64,000 nt of DNA from an uncultured Clostridia bacterium (GTDB taxonomy: Bacteria > Bacillota > Clostridia > TANB77 > CAG-508): NCBI GenBank assembly GCA_934168365.1, contig CAKPNJ010000003.1:1-64000 (forward strand), read 5' to 3'. Shown here piece by piece: positions 1 to 7,994 of the stretch. Made by a program: the position numbers and the translations under genes. Positions within the stretch are counted from its first letter, which is position 1; each line of letters begins with the position of its first letter. The notes beneath the pieces are model-generated. The model was not told the origin of the DNA. It saw only the letters and a list, made by a program, of their open reading frames with translations, and ran no database searches.

Positions 1-29
1 AAACAATAAAATATATAATTTCTATTTGA

Positions 30-179
30 ATAAAGTTGAGAAAGAGTCATGTTAATGATAGCGAGAAATTACAATTTTATATGGAGAAAGAAATGAAAGA
101 ATATAATACTTCTACATTAGCAAAAGAATTTTATATTCACAAAAACAAACTCCTTCGCATAACATATACAAAGTTATGA
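30..179 (+). other. Short open frame at the window start, possible gene remnant
   Basis: A frame is open from about position 30 to a TGA at 177-179. It could start at TTG 36 or ATG 81, which would give 32 residues from the ATG. The residues are Lys/Glu-rich and I recognise no domain. The 3' end overlaps the hairpin in front of the peroxiredoxin gene. It may be the tail of a decayed gene or chance coding. Confidence 0.2.
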
Positions 180-188
180 GAGGAGTTT
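147..188 (+). promoter_or_regulatory. Hairpin covering the peroxiredoxin ribosome binding site
   Basis: AAACTCCT (147-154) pairs perfectly with AGGAGTTT (181-188), and CATAAC (158-163) pairs with GTTATG (173-178). The loop is nine bases. The AGGAG ribosome binding site of the gene starting at 195 lies inside the right arm, so folding would hide it. Pairing is seen directly; translational control by a protein, ligand or temperature is inference. Confidence 0.5.
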
Positions 189-194
189 ATTTTT

Positions 195-917
195 ATGGAT
201 TATGAAATAATGATGAATGGAAATGTAAAAATAGGTACATATGCTCCAGATTTTGAGGCAAACACCACAATGGGGCAAATAACATTAAATCAATATAAAG
301 GAAAATGGGTTGTGCTTTTTTCTCACACAGGAGATTTTACCCCAGTTTGCACAACTGAGATTATTGCTTTTTCAAAAGCAAATCCATATTTTGAACAATT
401 AAATGCATGTTTGCTAGGATTAAGTGTAGATAGTAATGCATCACATTTAGCATGGATATATGATATTTATTGTAAAACAGGAATTAGAGTGCCATTTCCA
501 ATTATAGCAGATAGAAATGGTGCGATTGCTAGAAAATATGGTATGATTTCTAATGATGTAAGCACAACAGAAACAGTTAGAAATGTATTTTTAATAGATG
601 AAAAGGGAATGGTAAGACTAATACTTGTTTATCCAATGAATGTTGGTAGATGTATACCAGAAATTTTAAGAGCCTTAAATGCTTTACAAGTAGCTGATAG
701 TAACAAAGCGTCAACACCAGCAAATTGGATTCCATGCCAACCTGTAATATTACCACCACCTCAAACTTTTATGGCATTACAAGAAAGACAAAAAGAAATT
801 GAAAAAAATCAAAATGGAATGAATTGGTATTTGAGTTTTAAAAATCCAAAAGATTGTAAAATTACAGGAGACACGGAATGCAATAGAATAGAAGAAGACA
901 GCAAAAAAACAAAATAA
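195..917 (+). CDS. Peroxiredoxin, 1-Cys/Prx6-like
   Basis: Thiol peroxidase of the AhpC/TSA superfamily that reduces hydrogen peroxide and organic peroxides in the cytoplasm. The peroxidatic site is FTPVCTTE, with Cys52 and the conserved Thr three residues earlier. PFPIIADRNG and the Arg of TVRNVFLID complete the active-site set. The C-terminal arm with PANWIPCQPV and a Pro run is typical of the Prx6/archaeal-type subfamily and not of the AhpC partner of AhpF. The last 40 or so residues are a charged extension carrying two more Cys. The start ATG at 195 follows AGGAG with about 9 bases between, and that site is buried in a hairpin. No ahpF or rubrerythrin gene lies beside it, so the reductant is unknown. 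Confidence 0.88.
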   Translation: MDYEIMMNGNVKIGTYAPDFEANTTMGQITLNQYKGKWVVLFSHTGDFTPVCTTEIIAFSKANPYFEQLNACLLGLSVDSNASHLAWIYDIYCKTGIRVPFPIIADRNGAIARKYGMISNDVSTTETVRNVFLIDEKGMVRLILVYPMNVGRCIPEILRALNALQVADSNKASTPANWIPCQPVILPPPQTFMALQERQKEIEKNQNGMNWYLSFKNPKDCKITGDTECNRIEEDSKKTK

Positions 918-935
918 ATTTTTAAATAAAATTTT

Positions 936-1044
936 AAAAAATAGCCATAATAATATTGTAAAAACGGATTTAAAAAATTTCTTCAAAGTGCAAATTGTAA
1001 GAAATTTTAATAATTCGCTAAAATATTAAAGGAGGCTATTTTTT
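936..1044 (+). promoter_or_regulatory. Distant inverted repeat overlapping the DUF1540 ribosome binding site
   Basis: AAAAAATAGCC (936-946) is the exact complement of GGCTATTTTTT (1034-1044), which abuts the GGAGG of the next gene. The arms are 87 bases apart, so a weak long-range structure or chance in AT-rich DNA are both possible. Confidence 0.25.
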
Positions 1045-1221
1045 ATGGAAAAAAATCAAAAAATTAATTGTACAGTAGAAAGCTGTAAATACAACAATAA
1101 AAAGTGTCAAGAATGTGAATTAGGACAAATAGTTGTAACGCCAATAATTGGATGTGACACAAAACAACCTGATGAATCAATGTGCAGTAGTTACAAATAT
1201 GAAAACACAACAAATAATTAA
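1045..1221 (+). CDS. DUF1540 domain mini-protein
   Basis: A 58-residue protein starting at ATG 1045, behind AAAGGAGG at 1028-1035. It carries the DUF1540 pattern: a CTVESCKYN motif near residue 9, two further Cys (KCQEC), then a hydrophobic strand (IVVTPIIGC) and a late Cys (MCSSY). DUF1540 proteins are small, Cys-rich, probably metal-binding proteins common in spore-forming Firmicutes; their role is unknown. It stands alone between an upstream peroxiredoxin and the promoter of the next gene. Confidence 0.75.
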   Translation: MEKNQKINCTVESCKYNNKKCQECELGQIVVTPIIGCDTKQPDESMCSSYKYENTTNN

Positions 1222-1236
1222 AAATTGCTTTAAATA

Positions 1237-1265
1237 TTGAAAAAAAGCTAAAAGCGCTATATAAT
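1237..1265 (+). promoter_or_regulatory. Sigma-A promoter of the beta-CASP gene
   Basis: TTGAAA (1237-1242), a 17-base spacer and TATAAT (1260-1265), about 65 bases upstream of the start at 1331. Confidence 0.7.
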
Positions 1266-1330
1266 ATAGGCATATTCAATGATTTGGGATGAATCGTGAA
1301 TAAATTTTATTTTCGAAGGGAGAAAAACTT

Positions 1331-2746
1331 ATGGGTTCAAAGGAACGGTTCTATGTAGACATCATGGCATTACAACCCGAAGTGACAGGCTCTTGCAATC
1401 TTGTGATTGTAAATTATCCAAATGGAGAAAAAACAAGGTTTATTGTTGACTGTGGTTTGTTTCAGGAGAGTGAGTATTCAAAATATAATGAATGTTTTCC
1501 ATTTAACGCTGAAAACATTGAGTTTTGCGCGATTACACATAACCATGTAGACCACACAGGAAGACTACCTTTGCTGGTAAAGAAAGGATTTACAGGCAAA
1601 ATTTATACAAGCAAGGCTACCGCTATCTTGTTACCATTAGCATTAGCAGACTCGTATAAAGTACTAAAGGATGTGGCAAAGCGTAATAATGTCAAGCAAT
1701 TGTATTCGGAGTCGGATGTTGCAGAAACATTAAGACATGTATCAGCAACAGATTTTACAAAAAGCGTGGATATCAATCCAAACATCAGGCTCACGATGTT
1801 TAAGAATGGACATCTTATAGGTGCCGCTCTTATACTCATTCAAGTCCGGTATAAAGGATATCCAAACATTAACCTTTTGTTTACAGGAGATTACAACAAT
1901 AAAAATATTTTCTTCAATATTCCAAAATTGCGTAAGGCAGTGAAAAGCTTACCGTTAACAATAATTCAAGAGTCCACATATGGAACAACAGATTCTGACG
2001 AAGTAACCGAATGCTTCGAAGAAAATGTCCTTAAATGTATCAGGAGTGGAGGTACAGTTGTCAACATGGCATTTTCACTTGGAAGGTTCCAAGAAATCCT
2101 ATACGAACTTAAAACCATGCAAGATGAAGGAAAGCTAAGTACTGATATCCCGATTTTTGCAGATGGAACTTTAGGTTTGAGGTATACGGCTTTATTTTCA
2201 AAGGAAGAATTGGAAATAAAACCGGAAGCTGTGAATTTTTTACCTCAAAATCTTTGTTTTGTTAACAAAGAGAATAGAACGGAAATTTTGGAATCAAAAG
2301 AAAGTAAAATTATTGTAACAACCTCGGGAATGGAAACCTATGGTCCAGCTCCTCAGTATATAATCAGGTATATAAAGGATAAGAAAAGCCTTATTCAATT
2401 TACTGGTTTTACCACAGATGGAACTTTAGGCTCTAGGCTCAAAATGGCACAAGATGGAGACGTTGTTACAATAGGTGGTATGGTTGCAATCAAAAAGGCA
2501 AGAGTAGAATACACTACTGAATTTTCTGCACATGCAAAAGCTGACGAAATGATTGAGTTCTTACAACAATTTGAGGATATTAAACTTATCCTTATAAACC
2601 ATGGAGAAACCTCTGTAAAAGAGGAATTTGCAAAAAGAATTCTTCAAGAGGTAAATTCGAAGAATGTAGGAATTTTGAACAGAGAATATCTGTACAGAGT
2701 TGGCCCATATGGTTTTATAAAAACCATGTCTACTAAATTCGAGTAA
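1331..2746 (+). CDS. Metallo-beta-lactamase/beta-CASP nuclease-like protein
   Basis: A 471-residue protein of the MBL-fold, beta-CASP family (CPSF/Ysh1-like RNases). The metal site begins with THNHVDH (His70, His72, Asp74, His75) and continues with LFTGDY. The C-terminal beta-CASP part has TSGMETYGP and the FSAHAKADE motif typical of this RNase group. It probably cuts or trims RNA in the cytoplasm; this is family inference. It has its own promoter, an AAGGGAG ribosome binding site and its own terminator. Codon use is visibly less AT-biased than in neighbouring genes, which suggests horizontal transfer. It is not RNase J, which is longer and has different surroundings. Confidence 0.8.
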   Translation: MGSKERFYVDIMALQPEVTGSCNLVIVNYPNGEKTRFIVDCGLFQESEYSKYNECFPFNAENIEFCAITHNHVDHTGRLPLLVKKGFTGKIYTSKATAILLPLALADSYKVLKDVAKRNNVKQLYSESDVAETLRHVSATDFTKSVDINPNIRLTMFKNGHLIGAALILIQVRYKGYPNINLLFTGDYNNKNIFFNIPKLRKAVKSLPLTIIQESTYGTTDSDEVTECFEENVLKCIRSGGTVVNMAFSLGRFQEILYELKTMQDEGKLSTDIPIFADGTLGLRYTALFSKEELEIKPEAVNFLPQNLCFVNKENRTEILESKESKIIVTTSGMETYGPAPQYIIRYIKDKKSLIQFTGFTTDGTLGSRLKMAQDGDVVTIGGMVAIKKARVEYTTEFSAHAKADEMIEFLQQFEDIKLILINHGETSVKEEFAKRILQEVNSKNVGILNREYLYRVGPYGFIKTMSTKFE

Positions 2747-2759
2747 ATCCCTAATCCTA

Positions 2760-2791
2760 AAAGCGACCTTTCATATTTGAAAGGTCGCTTT
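2760..2791. terminator. Bidirectional terminator
   Basis: Perfect 14-bp stem, AAAGCGACCTTTCA (2760-2773) with its complement at 2778-2791 and a TATT loop. It separates the convergent beta-CASP and APH-like genes. Confidence 0.85.
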
Positions 2792-2800
2792 CTAATGTAT

Positions 2801-3631
2801 TTATTTGTAAATTCCAATTGTTCTCATATAATTTATGTAACTATTATCAATATCAGTCCAAGTATTTATATTTGTATCTAATAGTTTAGAATCCAGTTTT
2901 GACTTAGAATATTGTTCATAACTATTGACTATTTCATTTTTAAAAGAAGTAGGGCATCTTCCAATAATTCTTCCAATATCATTATATTTATTCCCAAAAC
3001 CGCCAAAACCAAAGTCAATTATAGCGGCAACATGATGTTTTTCATCTAATAACACATTGCTAGAATTAAGGTCACCATGAACTAAACAAATATCATCAGA
3101 ATGAATAGAAGTTGGTGTCCAAAAGTTCATATCATTTTTATCAACATGAACATTTAGCAATTCGTCTAAAAAGTCAGTTAAATTTAAACCAATATTATTT
3201 ATACTAAAAATTTTAGATTCTTCAAAATCTAAACAATGTAGTTGATACATAAATTTAGCTATTTCATCAGAAATAGTCTTAACCTCATCGGAACTTAGCT
3301 CATTCATAATTTCTGCAAGAGGAATTCCTGATATTTTTTTATGAACACTAAATGGTCTATCGTTGTCATAAAATAACTCTAATTTTACAGTATCAAAGTC
3401 AGTTTTACCATATATATATTTAGCAAATTCATAGTCTTTTACAATAGTTCTAGACCAAAACTCATCTCTAGGAAATCTAAAGAAAAAGTTGCCTTCGTTT
3501 GTTTCAACCTCATAAACAATATTTGTCCAACCAGTTGGGTTTTGTTTTATACTAATTATTTGTTTATTATTTAAAGTATTTTTTATTATATTTTCAAAGT
3601 CATCACTCAGTTCAAAATATGTATTATTCAT
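2801..3631 (-). CDS. Aminoglycoside phosphotransferase (APH)-family small-molecule kinase
   Basis: A 276-residue protein of the APH/choline kinase fold. The Brenner catalytic motif HGDLNSSN is at residues 185-192 and the metal-binding DFG at 206-208. An N-lobe with FFFRFPR precedes them. Members phosphorylate aminoglycosides, choline, homoserine or similar alcohols; the substrate cannot be read from sequence. It ends a - strand operon after smpB and a P-loop kinase, with an 11-base gap from the latter. The start follows GGAGG. A resistance role is possible but not shown. Confidence 0.75.
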   Translation of the reverse strand: MNNTYFELSDDFENIIKNTLNNKQIISIKQNPTGWTNIVYEVETNEGNFFFRFPRDEFWSRTIVKDYEFAKYIYGKTDFDTVKLELFYDNDRPFSVHKKISGIPLAEIMNELSSDEVKTISDEIAKFMYQLHCLDFEESKIFSINNIGLNLTDFLDELLNVHVDKNDMNFWTPTSIHSDDICLVHGDLNSSNVLLDEKHHVAAIIDFGFGGFGNKYNDIGRIIGRCPTSFKNEIVNSYEQYSKSKLDSKLLDTNINTWTDIDNSYINYMRTIGIYK

Positions 3632-3642
3632 AAAACCTCCAT

Positions 3643-4200
3643 TTATTCATTTACTATTAAATTTTTAACTAAATCTAAAATCTGCTTTTCAGATTCACTA
3701 TTATAATTATTATATAAAATATAATCAAATTTACTTTGAAAATCCTTATCATTCATAAATTTATTATATTGCTCATCAATTTCTTTAATTCTTTCAATTT
3801 CTTTTTCTTTAGACAAATTTCTTTGTCTGGCTTTTTGCTTAGGAACCTCCAAATCGGTAGGGAGAATATATATAGTTTTTATATCAGGTTTGATTTTTTT
3901 CCAGTCATCAATCATTGTGTAATGCATTTCAAAAACCATATTATCATTAGAGAAAATCTCATCTTTTAAATATGCATATCTACCACCAAATACTTTGAAA
4001 TCATATACAATTTTACCTTGTGATTTTAATACATCTAATTCATCATCTGTTATAAAAATTCCATCAACACCATTTTTTTCACCAACTCTAATAGGTCTTG
4101 TTCTAATAGTGCTTACCTTATGGAAATTTAATTCTTCAACTAGTTTTTCTTTAAAATACGACTTGCCTATTCCTGTGACGCCAGAGAGTGCTAGTAACAT
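3643..4200 (-). CDS. Guanylate-kinase-like P-loop kinase
   Basis: A 185-residue P-loop NTPase. The Walker A motif GVTGIGKS lies at residues 7-14, followed by a guanylate-kinase-like TRPIRVGEKNG segment and a lid rich in Arg/Lys (KQKARQRNLSKEKE). Length fits guanylate kinase, but the GMP-binding Tyr/Ser pattern is not clearly present, so a nucleotide or small-metabolite kinase of unknown substrate is the safer call. It is 16 bases downstream of smpB on the same strand and 11 bases upstream of the APH-like kinase, so the three are probably co-transcribed. Confidence 0.65.
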   Translation of the reverse strand: MLLALSGVTGIGKSYFKEKLVEELNFHKVSTIRTRPIRVGEKNGVDGIFITDDELDVLKSQGKIVYDFKVFGGRYAYLKDEIFSNDNMVFEMHYTMIDDWKKIKPDIKTIYILPTDLEVPKQKARQRNLSKEKEIERIKEIDEQYNKFMNDKDFQSKFDYILYNNYNSESEKQILDLVKNLIVNE

Positions 4201-4216
4201 TATTTATCAATCCTTT

Positions 4217-4669
4217 TTATAATATTTTTCCAAATTGTTTACGAACACGAAGAGCCGCTTCCTTTTTTGCAATATCTTCACGTTTATCATACAATTTTTT
4301 ACCTTTTCCTATACCTAGCTCAACTTTTACAAAATTACCAGAAAAATATAAACTAATAGGAACAAGAGAATATCCTTTTTGCTTTATTAAACCAACTAAT
4401 TTAAAAATCTCACGTCTATTTAAAAGCAATTTTCTATCTCTTAAAGGGTTCTTATTAAAAATGTTTCCATGTTCATAAGGACTTATATGCATACTATACA
4501 AATAAGCTTCGCCATTTTTTATGCCAGCATAGCTATCTTTTAAATTAACTTTTCCATTACGAATAGACTTTATTTCTGTGCCAGAAAGTACAAGCCCAGC
4601 CTCTAAAGTATCTATTATTTCATAATTGTGTTTTGCTACAGGATTTGTAGCAATTATTTTTTTTGACAT
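4217..4669 (-). CDS. smpB: SsrA-binding protein SmpB
   Basis: A 150-residue protein that binds tmRNA and delivers it to stalled ribosomes for trans-translation. The signature is present from the N-terminus: [31 protein letters not shown], the HISPYEHGN block and a basic tail beginning KLYDKRED. The length is normal for SmpB. The start ATG follows AAGGAG. It heads a three-gene - strand unit; no ssrA gene was recognised nearby. Confidence 0.96.
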   Translation of the reverse strand: MSKKIIATNPVAKHNYEIIDTLEAGLVLSGTEIKSIRNGKVNLKDSYAGIKNGEAYLYSMHISPYEHGNIFNKNPLRDRKLLLNRREIFKLVGLIKQKGYSLVPISLYFSGNFVKVELGIGKGKKLYDKREDIAKKEAALRVRKQFGKIL

Positions 4670-4702
4670 ATGTATAACTCCTTATTTTTATGTAATAAAT
4701 AT

Positions 4703-4744
4703 TATAACATGTATGTCAAGAAAAAGGAAGGCATACATGTTATA
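4703..4744 (-). promoter_or_regulatory. Inverted repeat overlapping the smpB promoter region
   Basis: TATAACATGTATG (4703-4715) and its exact complement (4732-4744) flank a 16-base loop. Read on the - strand this lies just after the stop of the 4752-5186 gene and just before smpB. The - strand also shows TTGACA followed shortly by TATAAT, but only 7 bases apart, so they cannot be a normal pair. It could be a terminator, an operator or both. Confidence 0.4.
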
Positions 4745-4751
4745 AATTTAC

Positions 4752-5186
4752 TTATTCGTTATCATCATTATGATATGTTGTTGTATTTTTATTTTGATTT
4801 GCATAGAAAAGAACTAAAGCAACTATTACAATGGCAACTATAGCAATAATTAACCAGCTCCAAACAGTATTAGATACATTTCCTAATAATCCGTTGTCTG
4901 CTGTAGTGGCAGTTCTTGTAGTAGTGTAATTATTAGTAGTTCTACCCATATCATTCATTCCATTTTTTACATCATTTCCAACATCTTTTGCACCATTTTT
5001 AACTGTATTCATCCCATCTTTAACACCGTTAACAATGCCTTTTCCAGCATCTTCTATAACGTTTTCAGCTCCACCAACAACATTTCTAACATCATTTACA
5101 GCATTAGTGGTAGCAAATGTATAAGATACAGCAAAAAGAGACAAAATAGCTAATAAAGTAGCAACTATAAAAAATTTATTTTTCAT
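4752..5186 (-). CDS. Secreted or membrane-anchored protein with amphipathic repeats
   Basis: A 144-residue protein I do not recognise. Residues 1-25 form a signal peptide ending SYTFATT. Residues 30-80 are repeats of the type KNGAKDVGNDVKNGM, resembling the amphipathic helices of YtxH or apolipoprotein-like stress proteins. A Thr-rich linker follows, then a membrane segment at about 112-132 (WLIIAIVAIVIVALVLFY) and a short polar tail. A surface or envelope stress role is a guess. The start ATG has AGGAGG upstream on the - strand. Confidence 0.6.
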   Translation of the reverse strand: MKNKFFIVATLLAILSLFAVSYTFATTNAVNDVRNVVGGAENVIEDAGKGIVNGVKDGMNTVKNGAKDVGNDVKNGMNDMGRTTNNYTTTRTATTADNGLLGNVSNTVWSWLIIAIVAIVIVALVLFYANQNKNTTTYHNDDNE

Positions 5187-5287
5187 ATGATGAGAACCTC
5201 CTTTTTTAAAAAATTAAGCTCAAAAAATTGCTCAATATTAGTATTTATAATTTGATATAAAATATTCTAATAAATAATGGAAAGAAA

Positions 5288-5311
5288 AAAAGTGGTTAAA
5301 GAACCACTTTT
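5288..5311 (-). terminator. Terminator of the 5315-5689 gene
   Basis: AAAAGTGGTT and AACCACTTTT form a 10-bp stem with an AAAG loop. On the - strand it is followed by a T-rich run. Confidence 0.85.
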
Positions 5312-5314
5312 GAA

Positions 5315-5689
5315 TTATCCTCTTAATCTTATTAAAATTGCAATTCCGAGTAATATTAAAATAACACCAACTGTAATCAACAAAATATTTATAATATTTG
5401 TAACTCCTAATTCAGTTTGAGAACTAGTTGAAATTCCACTTGGTTGTAAGTTCTCAGTTGGTGTGGTAGTTGGAGTATCAGGTACATTAGTAGAAGGATC
5501 CTCGATATTATCTAAATTATTTTGATCTGATGTTTCTGTATTATTTGTAGTCTGATTATTACTTGGTACTGGCTCATTAGTTATTCCAGGTAAATTTAAA
5601 TTTATGTCAGATGTTGCATATACATAAGAAATACAAAAAGTGAAAGCAAGTATCAATATAAAAGATATTTTTAAGATTTTTCTATTCAT
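5315..5689 (-). CDS. Pro/Thr/Asn-rich surface protein with C-terminal membrane anchor
   Basis: A 124-residue protein. It has a signal peptide (1-25, ending YVYATS), a low-complexity stalk of Asn, Thr, Pro and Asp (28-95) and a membrane helix at about 100-120 (IINILLITVGVILILLGIAIL) followed by RLRG. The design is that of a small wall-spanning anchored protein; no catalytic domain is visible. It has its own terminator and an AGGAGGT-like ribosome binding site. The next - strand gene has the same architecture without being clearly homologous. Confidence 0.6.
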   Translation of the reverse strand: MNRKILKISFILILAFTFCISYVYATSDINLNLPGITNEPVPSNNQTTNNTETSDQNNLDNIEDPSTNVPDTPTTTPTENLQPSGISTSSQTELGVTNIINILLITVGVILILLGIAILIRLRG

Positions 5690-5861
5690 AATAAACCTCC
5701 ATATGTTATTTTTAAATTTGTACTATATAATCATACACAAATAAACAAAAAAAGTCTAGATATTTTGAAAAAAAACTTAAAAAATAAATATATATATGAT
5801 ATAATTTAAGCCTAAAGTTACTAAAGAAGGCGATATTGAAAGTGATTTATGGAGAATGGTA

Positions 5862-7916
5862 ATGATAGTAAAAGATGTAATTTATGGTAATATTGAATTA
5901 AATGGAATTTATGAAGAAATTGTAAATTGTGATGAATTTAAAAGATTAGCTGATATAACTCAAACATCAATGTCTGCGCTAGAATACCCAGCATTAGAAA
6001 AAGAAACTAGATATGAACATAGTATAGGCGTATATTACTTAATGAGTAGAACTCTTAATGAATTAGAAAGGAAATTGAGCAAACAAGGAGTACATTTTAA
6101 CAAAAGTGAAAAAGATATGGCGAAACTTTCCGCTTTGCTTCATGATATTGGGCATGGAGTAAATTCTCATCTTCTTGAAAAAGTAACTGGGCTTTCACAC
6201 GAAACAAGAGGCATTGATATAATAAGAGATCAAAATACAAAAATACATCAAATTATAAAACAAAAATATGGACATGACTTTATCGAACAACTAGTAGAAT
6301 TTATGGAAGTAATTTATGGTAAAGGAGAAATAAAAGAAACCTTACAAATAAATGAAGATAATACTGTTTCACTAAAAGGAGTACTTGCGGCACTAATTTC
6401 ACACAATAATGATATTGATAGAATGGATTACCTAATGAGAGAATCTACATACACAGGTTTAGGGACTTTTACGAATTATGAAGAACTTATAAAAAGTCTT
6501 GAATGTGTTTTAATAGGAGATGAAGTATTATTAGCTATTCCAGAAGATAAAATGTACTTGCAGGAATCAAATATATTCGAAAGAGTACGAAACTATATGA
6601 ATATATACTATTGCGATATGGATGCTGTTGGAAATCACCTGTTTGAACAACTGATTGATGAGTTAAGACAACATCCAGAAGAAGTTCCTCAAGATGTTCC
6701 AGAAGCAATAAGAAAGTTTTTAACACAGAAAAGAATGAGTTTAACAAATCAAGAATATATGCAGTTGACGAATACACCATTCAATGAGGCTTTAGAAAGA
6801 ATAAAAAAATCAACTAAAAGTGAGAAACTTAGATATTTATGTGATTACAAACAAAATGCAAAAAGGGATTATCATATCTTGCCATCAGAAAAGGACGAGG
6901 AATATATAAGAAAATTATTAGGCAGAGTTGTCATAGGATTTCCAAAGGACTCAAGGTGTATATTTAAAACTACTAAAACGATTAAGCCATATAAAAAAAC
7001 AAAGTTTGGAAGTAATAATGTAATTACCAAAGCAGGAATTAAGAAATTTGAAGAACTACCACATGCAATTAGTTTAGAGCCAAGTGTAAAGACTACTATG
7101 GCAATTAACTCAGAAATACTTAGATTAGAATTAGGAATAGAAAAAGATGAATTTGAAGAAAGATATGGAGATGCAATTAAGGATGTGATAGAAAGCCAAA
7201 CAAAACCAGTACAAGAATTTGAAAGAAAATATATAATTCCACTATTTAGTAAAGAAGCAATTGATTTAAATAGAGCTCAACCAGCACCTTTTAAAGGAAT
7301 AGCTCAAATATTAACAGAACATTATGAACAAAAAGATAGTGTGCAATATTTTTCGACAGATACATATTATGATACAGAAGATTTTGATTTATTAAAAAAA
7401 GGTGCTTCACTTAGAATTAGAGAAGGTAATAAATTCTATAAATCTAAGGAAAGTCAGGAATATAAAAGAAAAAGAATTACATACAAAACAAGAACAGATG
7501 ATGCACAAGATTCTTATGTTACAAAGAACAAATCAGAAGAGATAGGTGACTCAACAGATATAAAAGATTATGACGAATTTTTGGATAGAAATAATATCTC
7601 AAAAAATTTAAGAGAAGTACTAAAAGTTAATAATATGAGAAGATTGATAACTGTTTTAGTAAATGGACAAGAAATTGACGTATCATTAAATTTAGGTTCA
7701 TATACTAATTGCATATCAGAAAAAACAGGTGAATTATGCACAATAGAAATTAGACCAAGAGAAAATCAAATTACAGGTAGATTAGGAATATTAGCTGTAA
7801 AAAAAGTACTAGAACAAGGCTTTAAGGGACTAGATAATATGGCTTCAAATAGCGATATCTATAGGATAGGAATGGAAGAACAATTAAAACAAAAAAATAT
7901 AGATGAAGAAAGATAA
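5862..7916 (+). CDS. HD-domain phosphohydrolase fused to a CYTH/triphosphate-tunnel domain
   Basis: A 684-residue two-domain protein. The N-terminal 400 residues resemble dGTPase/YwfO-type HD hydrolases: ETRYEHSIGVYY, then LLHDIGHG (His94, Asp95), and SHNNDIDRMDY. From about residue 450 a CYTH-type domain follows: FERKY in place of the ExExK strand, then YYDTEDFDLLKKGASLRIRE, the hallmark, then YKTR and IEIRPRE. HD proteins cleave nucleotides or phosphates and CYTH domains handle triphosphates or polyphosphate, so joint phosphate metabolism is plausible, but the substrate is unknown. I prefer ATG 5862 because GGAG at 5851-5854 is 7 bases before it; ATG 5856 is too close. Confidence 0.75.
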   Translation: MIVKDVIYGNIELNGIYEEIVNCDEFKRLADITQTSMSALEYPALEKETRYEHSIGVYYLMSRTLNELERKLSKQGVHFNKSEKDMAKLSALLHDIGHGVNSHLLEKVTGLSHETRGIDIIRDQNTKIHQIIKQKYGHDFIEQLVEFMEVIYGKGEIKETLQINEDNTVSLKGVLAALISHNNDIDRMDYLMRESTYTGLGTFTNYEELIKSLECVLIGDEVLLAIPEDKMYLQESNIFERVRNYMNIYYCDMDAVGNHLFEQLIDELRQHPEEVPQDVPEAIRKFLTQKRMSLTNQEYMQLTNTPFNEALERIKKSTKSEKLRYLCDYKQNAKRDYHILPSEKDEEYIRKLLGRVVIGFPKDSRCIFKTTKTIKPYKKTKFGSNNVITKAGIKKFEELPHAISLEPSVKTTMAINSEILRLELGIEKDEFEERYGDAIKDVIESQTKPVQEFERKYIIPLFSKEAIDLNRAQPAPFKGIAQILTEHYEQKDSVQYFSTDTYYDTEDFDLLKKGASLRIREGNKFYKSKESQEYKRKRITYKTRTDDAQDSYVTKNKSEEIGDSTDIKDYDEFLDRNNISKNLREVLKVNNMRRLITVLVNGQEIDVSLNLGSYTNCISEKTGELCTIEIRPRENQITGRLGILAVKKVLEQGFKGLDNMASNSDIYRIGMEEQLKQKNIDEER

Positions 7917-7994
7917 AAAAATCAAAAATTCTATTGAATAAAACGAATACTTAATATAAAATAACAATAAATACAAAAGAGGAGGTAAGAATAG

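Noticed and set aside
1331..2746. RNase J
   Set aside because: At 471 residues it lacks the C-terminal domain and the usual neighbours; it belongs to the shorter CPSF-like group.
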